From: an uncultured Lachnospiraceae bacterium
Lineage (GTDB): Bacteria; Bacillota; Clostridia; Lachnospirales; Lachnospiraceae
Assembly (NCBI GenBank): GCA_947570615.1
Contig: CANOVJ010000009.1
Span: forward strand, 1 to 64,000
Direction of reading: 5' to 3'
DNA: 64,000 nucleotides
The notes below the pieces were generated by a model that saw nothing but the letters and a program-made list of their open reading frames with translations, did not search any database and was not told the origin of the DNA. Shown piece by piece: positions 43,714 to 52,200 of this stretch. The position numbers were made by a program, and so were the translations under genes. Positions within the stretch are counted from its first letter, which is position 1. Each line of letters starts with the position of its first letter.

Positions 43714-43738
43714 AAAGACAGGACATTGGGCTGTCTTT
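43714..43738 (+). terminator. Hairpin after the oxidoreductase gene
   Basis: The perfect 8-bp stem AAAGACAG/CTGTCTTT has only a short T end; a TATAAT (43743-43748) follows, but no good -35 was found. A weak terminator with a possible new promoter behind it. Confidence 0.35.
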
Positions 43739-43802
43739 GGTGTATAATATTTTCAGAGAGGAATACGTGAAAGAAAGCGCTTAAGGAGAAGGGGTGAACG
43801 AA

Positions 43803-43949
43803 ATGACAGAGAGAGAGATGCAAAGCATAAAGATGTCTACATTGTATGAACTGAGGTTGATTTTTACCAATGGAGAAAAGACAGAATATACAAAGGAAGA
43901 GATCGTCGAATTGCTGGACAAAATAGCGATGGCGAAAGAGCAGGAATAA
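43803..43949 (+). CDS. Small protein of unknown function, 48 residues
   Basis: A small frame, MTEREMQSIKMSTLYELRLI... ending AMAKEQE, with a good ribosome site (AAGGAGAAGGGGTG six bases upstream). Its composition (FTNGEKTEYTKEEIVELLDKI) looks like a folded helix-strand-helix protein, not random translation. It sits alone between a hairpin and the glycosyltransferase-like gene at 43979, 29 bases further on. Function unknown. Confidence 0.6.
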   Translation: MTEREMQSIKMSTLYELRLIFTNGEKTEYTKEEIVELLDKIAMAKEQE

Positions 43950-43978
43950 AGACAGAGAAAACAGGAAGGCTACAGGAT

Positions 43979-44953
43979 ATGCCACAGATATTCGACACAC
44001 TGATCATGGTTACGCCAAAGGACTGTCTCAGGTTGAAGAACAATTATCACAGACTGGCCGAAAATCTTCCGGTTCGCCGCATTCTTTTTATGGGAAACGA
44101 GCAAGTGGGAGAACTGGTAAAGGAATCCGGGCTGGGAGAGAGGGTTGATTTTCTGAATGAAAATGATATCCTTTCTTTTTCTGCTGTCCATGAGGTGGTG
44201 GGCGATGTCCTTAAGGAGCTTCTGGCCGGGCAGGAGCTTCCCCGTGGGATTACCGGCTGGTATTATCAACAGTTCCTGAAAATGCAATATGCGTACAGAT
44301 GTAAAGACTCATATTACATGGTCTGGGATGGAGATACCATTCCCTGCCGGAAATTTACCATGTTCCACGAGGAGAGCGGAACTCCTTTTCTGGATTTGAA
44401 GAAGGAATATCACGAGGAATACTTCACCACATTATCCAGGATTCTGCCGGGAATGCAGAAGTGTATCGAAAGATCTTTTATCTCCGAGCATATGCTGATA
44501 AACTGCGATATAATGAAACATCTGATAGCGGATATCGAAGAAAACTCCGGTCTGCCGGGCAGAAGCTTCTGGGAAAAAATCATTCGTTCCATTGATGCGG
44601 ACCAGATTCAGAGAAGCAGCTTCAGTGAGTTTGAGACCTATGGAACCTATGTCTGTATGAAATATCCCGACGCCTACAGGATACGAAACTGGTATTCATT
44701 CCGCCAGGGAGGAGAATTTTTTGATCCGGATACCATTACAGATGAGGACTATTCCTGGCTGGGCAGGGATTTTTACGCGATCTCCTTCGAAAAGGGGCAT
44801 TATGTGAGAGAAGATCATCAGAACCTGTTTAATAACAGAAAATATCAGGAGAAACTCTCCGCCAGAAGAATGCTGGAGATCGCTCAGGAGGAATTTAAGG
44901 AAGGGTATCTGGAGGTATGGGATGAGCCGTCAGGCGAAGGAGAGTCAGGCTGA
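43979..44953 (+). CDS. DUF6492-like putative glycosyltransferase
   Basis: A 324-residue protein with a GT-A-like core: DTLIMVTPKDCLRL at the N-terminus, GITGWYYQQFLKMQYAYRC near 88-106, and YYMVWDGDTIPCR near 112-124, whose DGD is the probable metal site. This pattern, WYYQQ...K followed by WDxD, is that of the DUF6492 family found in polysaccharide loci. The C-terminal third is acidic and helical. Probably transfers a sugar in glycan assembly; substrate unknown. Confidence 0.7.
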   Translation: MPQIFDTLIMVTPKDCLRLKNNYHRLAENLPVRRILFMGNEQVGELVKESGLGERVDFLNENDILSFSAVHEVVGDVLKELLAGQELPRGITGWYYQQFLKMQYAYRCKDSYYMVWDGDTIPCRKFTMFHEESGTPFLDLKKEYHEEYFTTLSRILPGMQKCIERSFISEHMLINCDIMKHLIADIEENSGLPGRSFWEKIIRSIDADQIQRSSFSEFETYGTYVCMKYPDAYRIRNWYSFRQGGEFFDPDTITDEDYSWLGRDFYAISFEKGHYVREDHQNLFNNRKYQEKLSARRMLEIAQEEFKEGYLEVWDEPSGEGESG

Positions 44954-45007
44954 CCCGAAAACGCGCATCTGAGAGTACGACTTTTCCATTCAGGGAGGAA
45001 CTTAACA

Positions 45008-48000
45008 ATGTGGGACAAAATCCGGGAACACCTCGAAAATGGCGACCATGAGTCAGCCAGAAGTCTTCTGGATCAGGAAAAGTCAGCCGGGGAGCCCTGC
45101 GACGATACCTTCGCCATTCTGGAGGCGAGCGTCTGCGAGGCGGAGCAGGACAGGGAGGGCATGTTCGATGCCATTGCCGGCGGACTCTCCTGCAATCCGG
45201 AAAACTTTGAACTGTACTATATGCTGGGGCGTTTTTATGCTTCTGTGAATCCTGATCAGGCATTTTTGTGTTTTCAGAATGCCCTTTTTTACTGCGATTC
45301 CGGTCAGGACTGTGAGACGATACAGACGGAGATGGATCATCTGGGCAGATTCAGAAAGATCACGGTCAGAAACACTGCGATTGTCATCGTGTCCTACAAT
45401 GCCTGCCAACTGTTACAGAAAAATATCGAGAGTATCCGCAGTACCCTTTTAAAAGGCACATATCAGATCATCGTGGTGGATAATGCCTCCGGCGATGGCG
45501 CGGCTGACTGGCTGGAAAGACAGGGCGATGTGATTCTTATACGAAACAAAGAGAATAAGGGGTTTGCTTACGCCTGTAACCAGGGGGCTTATGCAGCCAG
45601 GGAGGCGGGGCTTAAAGAAAGCGACATATTTCTGCTGAACAATGATACGCGTCTTTCGCCCAACGCCCTGTTCTGGCTTCGGATGGGTCTGTATGAAAGC
45701 GAACGGATTGGGACGGTGGGAAGCAGGTCAAATTATGCGGGAAATGAACAGCAACTGGATATCACATTCTCCCGTCCCGAGGAATATCTGGAGTACGGAG
45801 CCAGGATGAATGTACCGTCTGGATGCCCCTGTGAGGAGAGGGTTCGTCTGTCAGGCTTTGCCATGCTGGTGAGAGGGCGCGTCTGGGATGTCGTTGGAGG
45901 CATGGATGAGCGTTTCTCACCGGGATATTTCGAGGATGACGATCTGTGTATGCGGATTCTGGAGTGTGGGTACAGAATCCTGCTGTGCAGAAACAGCTTT
46001 GTCTACCATGCCGGGAGTCAGAGTTTTTCCCGTGAGGAAGGTGTGGAGGAGCTGTTGCTCTCTCACCAGCGGCTTTTTGTGGAAAAGTATGGATTTGATA
46101 TTCTGGAGTATGCCTCTCCTGACAGGAATCTCTTAGCGGGAATCCCTTACTCCGAAATGGATGAATTTAATGTACTGCAGGTGGGGTGTGGTCTGGGAGC
46201 CGATATGAAACTGCTCCGGACGTTTTATCCCAATGCCCATGTGGCGGGACTGGAGCAGGACAGAGCGCTGGCCGCTGTGGCGGCCGGGACAGAGGCTGTC
46301 TTTACCAGTGTGAAGAAGCTGCGAGAGGTTTTCAGGCTTCCGGTATTTGATGTGCTGCTTGTGCCCTCCGGCGCGTATGCGCAGCTTTCCGAGAGTGACA
46401 AAAGGCTTGTGGCCGGCCTGTGCAAAAGGGACTGTGTGGTCCTGTCCGGGAAAAATCCTTATGAGAAATTTCCCTTTGAGCGGATTAAGCTGGTCATATG
46501 GGATCTGGATGATACCTTCTGGAAAGGGACGCTGAGCGAGGGCGAGATTGCATTTTCCAGGAAGAACATGCAGCTGGTCAGGGATCTGGCGGATCGCGGA
46601 ATCATCAGCTCCATTTCCTCCAGAAATGAGGAAGCGCAGGCGCGGGAGGTGCTGAAGGGACAGGGGCTGGAATCCCTTTTCGTGTTTAACAATATCAACT
46701 GGGAGAATAAGGGGGATCAGATCCGGCAGAAGCTCATCCGCATGGGACTGCGGGCGCAAAACGTCCTTTTCATCGACGACAACGTCAGGAATCTGGAGGA
46801 AGCAAAATATACGAATGAAGGAATCATGACCGCGCCGCCGGATATTATCCCCTGGCTGGCAGGCTATATAGCCGCGCTGCCGCTCTCCGACAGGGAGCAC
46901 AAAAGGCTGGGACAGTACAGAGTCCTGGAAAGGAAGGAGCAGGCGCAGGAGCGCTTTGATTCCAGAGAGGCATTTTTATATGACAGTCATATCAGTGTGG
47001 TTATCGGTAAGGAGTGTCAGAACGAGCTGGACAGGATCGAGGAGCTGGTGACAAGGACCAACCAGCTTAATTTTACAAAAGTCAGGAGCAGCAGGCAGGA
47101 GCTTCTGCGGATGGTCTCCAATGACTGGATGGACAGTGGGTATGTACGTGTCATGGACAGGTACGGAGATTACGGGATCGTGGGCTTTTACTGTTATAAC
47201 AGGCAGGAGGAGCGGATGGAGCATTTCCTGTTTTCCTGCCGGATTCTGGGTATGAAAGTGGAGCAGTATGTGTACACGAAGCTGGGCAGCCCGGAACTGG
47301 ATATTGTAGAGCCCGTCGCGGCCTCTCTTGAAAAGGACAGGGCTGTGCCATGGATCACAGAAGGGGAGGCGGTGGAGTATTTTTCGCAGCCGCCCAGGGA
47401 TAACCGGGTTAAAATTCTGCTGAAGGGCCCCTGCGATCTGAGCGTGATCGAGAGCTACCTGATCGGAGGGAAGATCACCACGGAGTTTAATTATGTGAAT
47501 TCCGCGGGCTTTATCACGGCAGGACAGAATCACTCCATGCACATATGGGAGAGCGCAAACTGTTCTCAGGCAGAGCTTGGGAGTATGCTTAAGGAGGTTC
47601 CCTTCCTGACCCGTGGGGATTTCGAGACCATGCTGTTTGAGCGGGAGTATCATATCATCTGCTACAGTCTTCTCCCCGATGCCCACGCGGGACTGTATCG
47701 TAACCGGGAAACAGGGCTGTGCATCAGCTTCGGGAGCGTCAATTTTGACCTGACGGATGAGCGGAACTGGCAGGGGTATATGGACGGCTCCATTGTGAAT
47801 CATGCTTTCCCGTTTACAGAGAAGATCTTGAGGACTTTTTCAGAAAAATGGGAGTTTGTGGGAACCACTCCGGTTGAGATAATCGCGCGGAATCTGGAGT
47901 ATATGTATTTTAACGCCCCCGGAAGTCCTGTATTCGTGTTGCTTCTGGGGAGCGAGATTGAATATGAGGGAGGGAATCCGGAGTTTGCAGATCACGCCAG

Positions 48001-48196
48001 GCGGCATAAGGAAATCAATGAGCGGGTAAAGGCCTTTGCCGCGGACAAAAAGCGAGTCAGGCTGGTCAATATGACAGACTTTATCCATTGCCAGGAGGAC
48101 TATGGGGACAGTATCAATCATTTTAGCAGGAATGTTTACTATAATCTGGCGACGGCGGTGTGCTCGTGTATTAATGAGGCGTTTGGCAGAAAATAA
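45008..48196 (+). CDS. Giant fusion: GT2 glycosyltransferase, methyltransferase-like, HAD-IIIC/FkbH and C-terminal domain
   Basis: At 1062 residues it is the largest protein here. Residues 1-115 are TPR-like. About 120-380 is GT2 (TAIVIVSYNACQLL; IIVVDNASGDG; FLLNNDTRL; GYFEDDDLCMRI). About 385-485 resembles a SAM methyltransferase Rossmann core (VLQVGCGLGADMKLL, AGLEQD). About 493-790 is HAD-IIIC/FkbH: KLVIWDLDDTFWKGTLSEGE (DxDxT), SSISSRNEEA, FIDDNVRNLEEA and a GNAT-like TRTNQLNFTK region. The last 260 residues resemble an SGNH-like domain without a clear nucleophile motif. FkbH proteins classically load a glyceryl group onto carrier proteins, so an acyl or phosphoglyceryl decoration of the glycan is possible. 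Confidence 0.85.
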   Translation: MWDKIREHLENGDHESARSLLDQEKSAGEPCDDTFAILEASVCEAEQDREGMFDAIAGGLSCNPENFELYYMLGRFYASVNPDQAFLCFQNALFYCDSGQDCETIQTEMDHLGRFRKITVRNTAIVIVSYNACQLLQKNIESIRSTLLKGTYQIIVVDNASGDGAADWLERQGDVILIRNKENKGFAYACNQGAYAAREAGLKESDIFLLNNDTRLSPNALFWLRMGLYESERIGTVGSRSNYAGNEQQLDITFSRPEEYLEYGARMNVPSGCPCEERVRLSGFAMLVRGRVWDVVGGMDERFSPGYFEDDDLCMRILECGYRILLCRNSFVYHAGSQSFSREEGVEELLLSHQRLFVEKYGFDILEYASPDRNLLAGIPYSEMDEFNVLQVGCGLGADMKLLRTFYPNAHVAGLEQDRALAAVAAGTEAVFTSVKKLREVFRLPVFDVLLVPSGAYAQLSESDKRLVAGLCKRDCVVLSGKNPYEKFPFERIKLVIWDLDDTFWKGTLSEGEIAFSRKNMQLVRDLADRGIISSISSRNEEAQAREVLKGQGLESLFVFNNINWENKGDQIRQKLIRMGLRAQNVLFIDDNVRNLEEAKYTNEGIMTAPPDIIPWLAGYIAALPLSDREHKRLGQYRVLERKEQAQERFDSREAFLYDSHISVVIGKECQNELDRIEELVTRTNQLNFTKVRSSRQELLRMVSNDWMDSGYVRVMDRYGDYGIVGFYCYNRQEERMEHFLFSCRILGMKVEQYVYTKLGSPELDIVEPVAASLEKDRAVPWITEGEAVEYFSQPPRDNRVKILLKGPCDLSVIESYLIGGKITTEFNYVNSAGFITAGQNHSMHIWESANCSQAELGSMLKEVPFLTRGDFETMLFEREYHIICYSLLPDAHAGLYRNRETGLCISFGSVNFDLTDERNWQGYMDGSIVNHAFPFTEKILRTFSEKWEFVGTTPVEIIARNLEYMYFNAPGSPVFVLLLGSEIEYEGGNPEFADHARRHKEINERVKAFAADKKRVRLVNMTDFIHCQEDYGDSINHFSRNVYYNLATAVCSCINEAFGRK

Positions 48197-48220
48197 CGTA
48201 TCTCTAAAGCGACAAATATA

Positions 48221-48249
48221 TTGCATTAGATGTTTCTTTATTGTATACT
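48221..48249 (+). promoter_or_regulatory. Sigma-A promoter of the diacetamido-sugar operon
   Basis: -35 TTGCAT (48221-48226), 17-base spacer, -10 TATACT (48244-48249), about 40 bases before the oxidoreductase start. Confidence 0.72.
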
Positions 48250-48287
48250 GGCAAATGTGAAATTACGTGAAAAGAGGATTACAGAAC

Positions 48288-49373
48288 ATGAAGTACGCGT
48301 TAATCGGCTGTGGGAGAATCGCACCTAACCATGTTGTGGCGGCACGGCAGAATGATCTTGAGATAACCGCGTTGTGCGATACGGTGGAGCGTAATGCGGG
48401 AATGTTGGGAAAGAAGTTTGATTTACCTGAAATGGTTCATAAATATACAGATTACAGAGAGATGCTTGAAAAAGAAAGGCCGGAGCTGGTGGCAATAGCC
48501 ACTGAAAGCGGGAGCCATGCGAAGATAGCTCTGGATTGTATAGAGGCGGGATGCAATCTGATTATTGAAAAACCTATCGCCTTATCGCTGTGGGATGCTG
48601 ACCTGATTATAGAGCGCTCGAAAGAAAAGGGCGTCAGGATTTGTCCCTGCCATCAGAACCGTTTTAATAAATCGATACAGAAGATTCGGCAGGCGTTGGA
48701 GAAAGAACGATTCGGCAGGCTCTTTTATGGAACAGCCCATGTGAGGTGGAACAGGGGCTATGAATATTATTCCAGGGCAAAATGGAGGGGGACATGGGAG
48801 AATGACGGAGGTGCGTTGATGAATCAGTGTATTCACAACATTGATCTGCTGCGCTGGATGATGGGAGATAATATCACAGAAGTGGTGGGGATGACGGACA
48901 GACTGAATCATGAGTATATTGAGGGAGAGGATATGGGGATTGCTCTGATCAGGTTTGCCAATGGCAGTTATGGAATTGTAGAGGGAACAACGGATATATA
49001 TCCCCGAAACCTGGAAGAGACCCTCTATATTTTTGGTGCGAAAGGAACGGTGAAGGCTGGAGGGCGTTCAGTAAATATTATTGAGGAATGGAGATTTGCG
49101 GATCTTCTGGACGATGCGGATGAAATTAAGGCCAGGTACAGTGAAAATCCACCAAATGTCTATGGATTTGGGCATATACCGCTGTACAGGGATATGATTG
49201 ATGCGATTCAGAATAACAGGGAGCCTTATATCAGTGCGGAGGCGGGAAGGAGGGCTCTTGAGCTTGTTCTGGCAATTTATAAGTCTGCAGCGGAGGGCAG
49301 GAGCGTGAAGTTTCCGCTGACAGAATGCGCGACAAAGGATTTCGTGGGACGGTTTGGTACAGCCAGGAGCTAA
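48288..49373 (+). CDS. UDP-N-acetylglucosaminuronate 3-dehydrogenase, WbpB/WlbA-like (Gfo/Idh/MocA)
   Basis: A 361-residue NAD-dependent sugar dehydrogenase: MKYALIGCGRIAPNHVVAA, ATESGSHAKIALDCIEAG, NLIIEKPIALS, the active-site CHQNRFN, and GGALMNQCIHNIDLLRWMMG. The GRIAPNH start and CHQNRFN are characteristic of WlbA/WbpB, which oxidises C-3 of UDP-GlcNAcA. The three following genes match the next steps in order (aminotransferase, acetyltransferase, 2-epimerase), which raises confidence. ATG 48288 is preferred to GTG 48267. The UDP-GlcNAc 6-dehydrogenase (WbpA step) is not in the window. Confidence 0.87.
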   Translation: MKYALIGCGRIAPNHVVAARQNDLEITALCDTVERNAGMLGKKFDLPEMVHKYTDYREMLEKERPELVAIATESGSHAKIALDCIEAGCNLIIEKPIALSLWDADLIIERSKEKGVRICPCHQNRFNKSIQKIRQALEKERFGRLFYGTAHVRWNRGYEYYSRAKWRGTWENDGGALMNQCIHNIDLLRWMMGDNITEVVGMTDRLNHEYIEGEDMGIALIRFANGSYGIVEGTTDIYPRNLEETLYIFGAKGTVKAGGRSVNIIEEWRFADLLDDADEIKARYSENPPNVYGFGHIPLYRDMIDAIQNNREPYISAEAGRRALELVLAIYKSAAEGRSVKFPLTECATKDFVGRFGTARS

Positions 49374-49375
49374 AA

Positions 49376-50509
49376 ATGGAATTCAGAGATTTGAAGAAAC
49401 AGTACAGAGTACTGCGTAGTGAGATAGACCAGAGAATCCAGGAGGTTTTAAGTAACACGGCTTTTATCCAGGGTAGCCACGTAACCGAGTTGGAGGCCTT
49501 GCTGGCGGATTATACAGGAATGAAACACTGTATTACCTGCGGGAATGGAACGGATGCATTGCAGTTGGCTCTTATGGCATGGGGGATAGGAGAAGGCGAT
49601 GCGGTGTATGTTCCGGATTTCACCTTTTTTGCCAGTGCGGAGGCTATAGCCATGGTGGGGGCGACTCCAGTATTTGTGGATGTCAGGAAAGAGACCTTCA
49701 ACATAGATGTGGATCAGTTAGGTCGGGCAATACGGAAAACTCTGAAAGATGGGACGCTGAACCCCAGAGCGGTTGTCGCAGTGGATTTATTTGGTCAACC
49801 TGCGGAGTATGATGGGATCAGAGAGCTGACAAATCAATACGGTTTGTTATTACTTGAGGATGGAGCGCAGGGCTTCGGTGGAGCCGCTGGCGGAAGAAGA
49901 TGCTGCTCATTTGGGGACATTTCAACGACAAGCTTCTTCCCGGCCAAACCGTTAGGGTGTTATGGAGATGGCGGCGCATTATTTACAGACTGTGATGAGT
50001 GGAACGAATTGTTGCGTTCTCTTAAGGTACACGGAAAAGGAGATTCGAAGTACAAAAATGTCCGGATCGGGATGAACTCAAGACTGGACACCATTCAGGC
50101 AGCAGTGTTGCTGGCAAAGTTCAGGCATTTCGCAGAAGCAGAGCTTAAGTCGGTTAACCTGATAGCAGATCTGTATACTGCAGGACTTGCAGGCCTGGTG
50201 AGGACTCCGGTGGTTAAGCAGGGTTATTATTCAAGCTGGGCCCAGTACACTGTTCGATTGAAGGATGCACAGGAAAGGGAAGGGTTACAGAAGTACCTAA
50301 AGAAACAGAATATTCCCAGTATGATTTATTATCCTGAACCAGTGCATAGTCAGAAGGCTTTTGCGGTCGTGCGGTATGATGACAGGGACTTTGCCAGCAC
50401 GATTGAGTTATGTCATACGGTTTTATCACTGCCAATGCACCCATATCTGGAAGAGTGGGAAGTGGAAGAGGTGATTGCGAAGATAAGGGAGTATAACGAG
50501 CAGAAATGA
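49376..50509 (+). CDS. UDP-3-keto-GlcNAcA aminotransferase, WbpE/WlbC-like
   Basis: A 377-residue DegT/DnrJ-family aminotransferase: MEFRDLKKQYRVLRSEIDQRI, TCGNGTDALQLALMAWGIGE, EDGAQGFGGAAGGRRCCSFG, STTSFFPAKPLGCYGDGG with the PLP Lys near 189, and GMNSRLDTIQAAVLLAK. FFPAKPLGCYGDGGA is the WbpE-type active site. Start chosen at 49376 (AGGAG six bases upstream, just after the previous stop at 49373) rather than 49325. Transfers an amino group to C-3, giving the 3-amino sugar for the next enzyme. Confidence 0.9.
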   Translation: MEFRDLKKQYRVLRSEIDQRIQEVLSNTAFIQGSHVTELEALLADYTGMKHCITCGNGTDALQLALMAWGIGEGDAVYVPDFTFFASAEAIAMVGATPVFVDVRKETFNIDVDQLGRAIRKTLKDGTLNPRAVVAVDLFGQPAEYDGIRELTNQYGLLLLEDGAQGFGGAAGGRRCCSFGDISTTSFFPAKPLGCYGDGGALFTDCDEWNELLRSLKVHGKGDSKYKNVRIGMNSRLDTIQAAVLLAKFRHFAEAELKSVNLIADLYTAGLAGLVRTPVVKQGYYSSWAQYTVRLKDAQEREGLQKYLKKQNIPSMIYYPEPVHSQKAFAVVRYDDRDFASTIELCHTVLSLPMHPYLEEWEVEEVIAKIREYNEQK

Positions 50510-51072
50510 AAGATTACTTTGTACATGAAAGCAGTTATATTGACGATGGGGTGGAGATCGGTGAACGGACAAAAATCTGGCACTTTTGTCATGTTCAGTC
50601 GGGAGCGAGGATAGGGAAGGAATGCTCTTTGGGGCAAAATGTGAATGTGTCCAGGAATGTGAGAATCGGAAATGGTGTCAGAATACAGAATAATGTTTCC
50701 ATTTATGAAGGGGTTGAGATTGAGGATGACGTTTTCTGTGGCCCGTCCGTGGTATTTACAAACGATTTGACGCCGAGATCCAGATTCCCCAAAGGCGCAG
50801 AAAACTATAAACGTACATTGCTGAAGGAGGGAGTAAGTCTCGGAGCTAATGCGACGATAGTGTGCGGACATACCATAGGAAAATGGGCGATGATCGGCGC
50901 TGGGGCAGTGGTGACGAAGGATGTACCGGATTATGCTCTGATGACGGGGGTTCCCGCCCGGCAGAGCGGGTGGGCATGCCAGTGTGGAGGAAAAATGTCG
51001 GATGATCTGACGTGTATGGCATGTGGACGCAGTTATGTTAAGAGTGAGAAGGGAATAGAGATTATAGGATGA
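50506..51072 (+). CDS. UDP-3-amino sugar N-acetyltransferase, WbpD/WlbB-like
   Basis: A 188-residue left-handed beta-helix acetyltransferase. Hexapeptide repeats run from about 10 to 150 (YIDDGVEIGERTKIWHFCHV, SLGQNVNVSRNVRIGNGVRI, ATIVCGHTIGKWAMIGAGAV). Typical WbpD features are IWHFCHV with the active-site His and VFTNDLTPRS. The C-terminal CQCGGKM...CMACGRSY is a small zinc-ribbon-like tail also common in this family. Start overlaps the upstream stop by four bases. Confidence 0.9.
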   Translation: MKDYFVHESSYIDDGVEIGERTKIWHFCHVQSGARIGKECSLGQNVNVSRNVRIGNGVRIQNNVSIYEGVEIEDDVFCGPSVVFTNDLTPRSRFPKGAENYKRTLLKEGVSLGANATIVCGHTIGKWAMIGAGAVVTKDVPDYALMTGVPARQSGWACQCGGKMSDDLTCMACGRSYVKSEKGIEIIG

Positions 51073-52181
51073 AGATTGTAACAGTAATCGGAGCGAGGCC
51101 TCAGTTTATCAAAGCGGCTGTGGTGTCCGGGAAATTGTGCAGAGTCGGGAAGGAAATTCTTGTTCATACAGGGCAGCATTATGATAGAAATATGTCTGAT
51201 ATATTCTTTGAGGAGCTGGGACTGACGCCGCCGGATTATCATCTGGGGGTTGGGGCGGGGAGTCATGCGAGGCAGACTGCAGATATAATGACCGGGACAG
51301 AAGAAATTCTGTTGAAAGAAAAGCCGGATTTTGCTCTGGTTTATGGAGACACCAACTCGACACTGGCGGCTGCGCTGGCAGCTTCCAAATTACTGATACC
51401 GATAATACATATCGAAGCGGGACTGCGTTCTTTCAACAGGGCCATGCCGGAGGAACAGAACAGAATATTGACAGATCATATTTCAAGCATCCTGTTTTGC
51501 CCTACGGATACGGCAGTGGCGAATCTGGCAGAAGAAAATATAAAGAGTAATGTGTATCAGGTAGGAGATGTAATGTGTGATGCCGTGCTGTGTTATGCGG
51601 ACCAGGTTCGACACATGGACAGTGCATGTTTTAAAGAAAAATTAGCCTGTCTGTTTCCGTGGAAAGGGGATCTGAGCAGATGGTATCTGGCGACAGTACA
51701 CAGGGCGGAAAATACAGGGGATATCTGTCAGATCGGTACTGTATTGGAGGCTCTGGAGGAGCTTGACGCACCTGTGATCTTTCCGGTTCACCCAAGGATC
51801 AGAGCATATGTAGAAAGGTTGCATAAAGAGTGTGGGTACAGAAATCTGTGCTTTGTAGAGCCGCTCGGTTATCTGGAAATGTTATTCTTTATCAGCGGTT
51901 CGATTAAAGTGATTACGGACTCAGGCGGTCTTCAGAAGGAAGCGTTTATACTTCAGAAAAATGTGGTGACACTGCGGAAACAGACAGAGTGGGTTGAAAC
52001 GCTGGCGGGAAATCATAATATTTTATGTAGTATCCGGAAGGAAGATATCATTCATGCAATTTATGATACAGATATCACGCTGGAGTTTGACCAAAATGTC
52101 TTCGGAGATGGAAACGCGGCAGAAAGAATCTGTAAAGTTTTGTGTACACTTTCGGATGGAAAACGGAAATTTTTTGAATAA
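51069..52181 (+). CDS. Non-hydrolysing UDP-HexNAc 2-epimerase, WbpI/WecB-like
   Basis: A 370-residue epimerase: VIGARPQFIKAAVVS, HTGQHYDRNMSDIFFEELG, VYGDTNSTLAAALAA, HIEAGLRSFNRAMPEEQNR, FPVHPR and ITDSGGLQKEA are all conserved catalytic or UDP-binding blocks. The order B-E-D-I indicates inversion of C-2 of UDP-GlcNAc(3NAc)A to the manno form, as for WbpI, rather than UDP-GlcNAc to UDP-ManNAc as for WecB, but the families are close. Four-base overlap with the acetyltransferase gene. Confidence 0.9.
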   Translation: MKIVTVIGARPQFIKAAVVSGKLCRVGKEILVHTGQHYDRNMSDIFFEELGLTPPDYHLGVGAGSHARQTADIMTGTEEILLKEKPDFALVYGDTNSTLAAALAASKLLIPIIHIEAGLRSFNRAMPEEQNRILTDHISSILFCPTDTAVANLAEENIKSNVYQVGDVMCDAVLCYADQVRHMDSACFKEKLACLFPWKGDLSRWYLATVHRAENTGDICQIGTVLEALEELDAPVIFPVHPRIRAYVERLHKECGYRNLCFVEPLGYLEMLFFISGSIKVITDSGGLQKEAFILQKNVVTLRKQTEWVETLAGNHNILCSIRKEDIIHAIYDTDITLEFDQNVFGDGNAAERICKVLCTLSDGKRKFFE

Positions 52182-52200
52182 TCGGATGTGGAGAAGTGGG

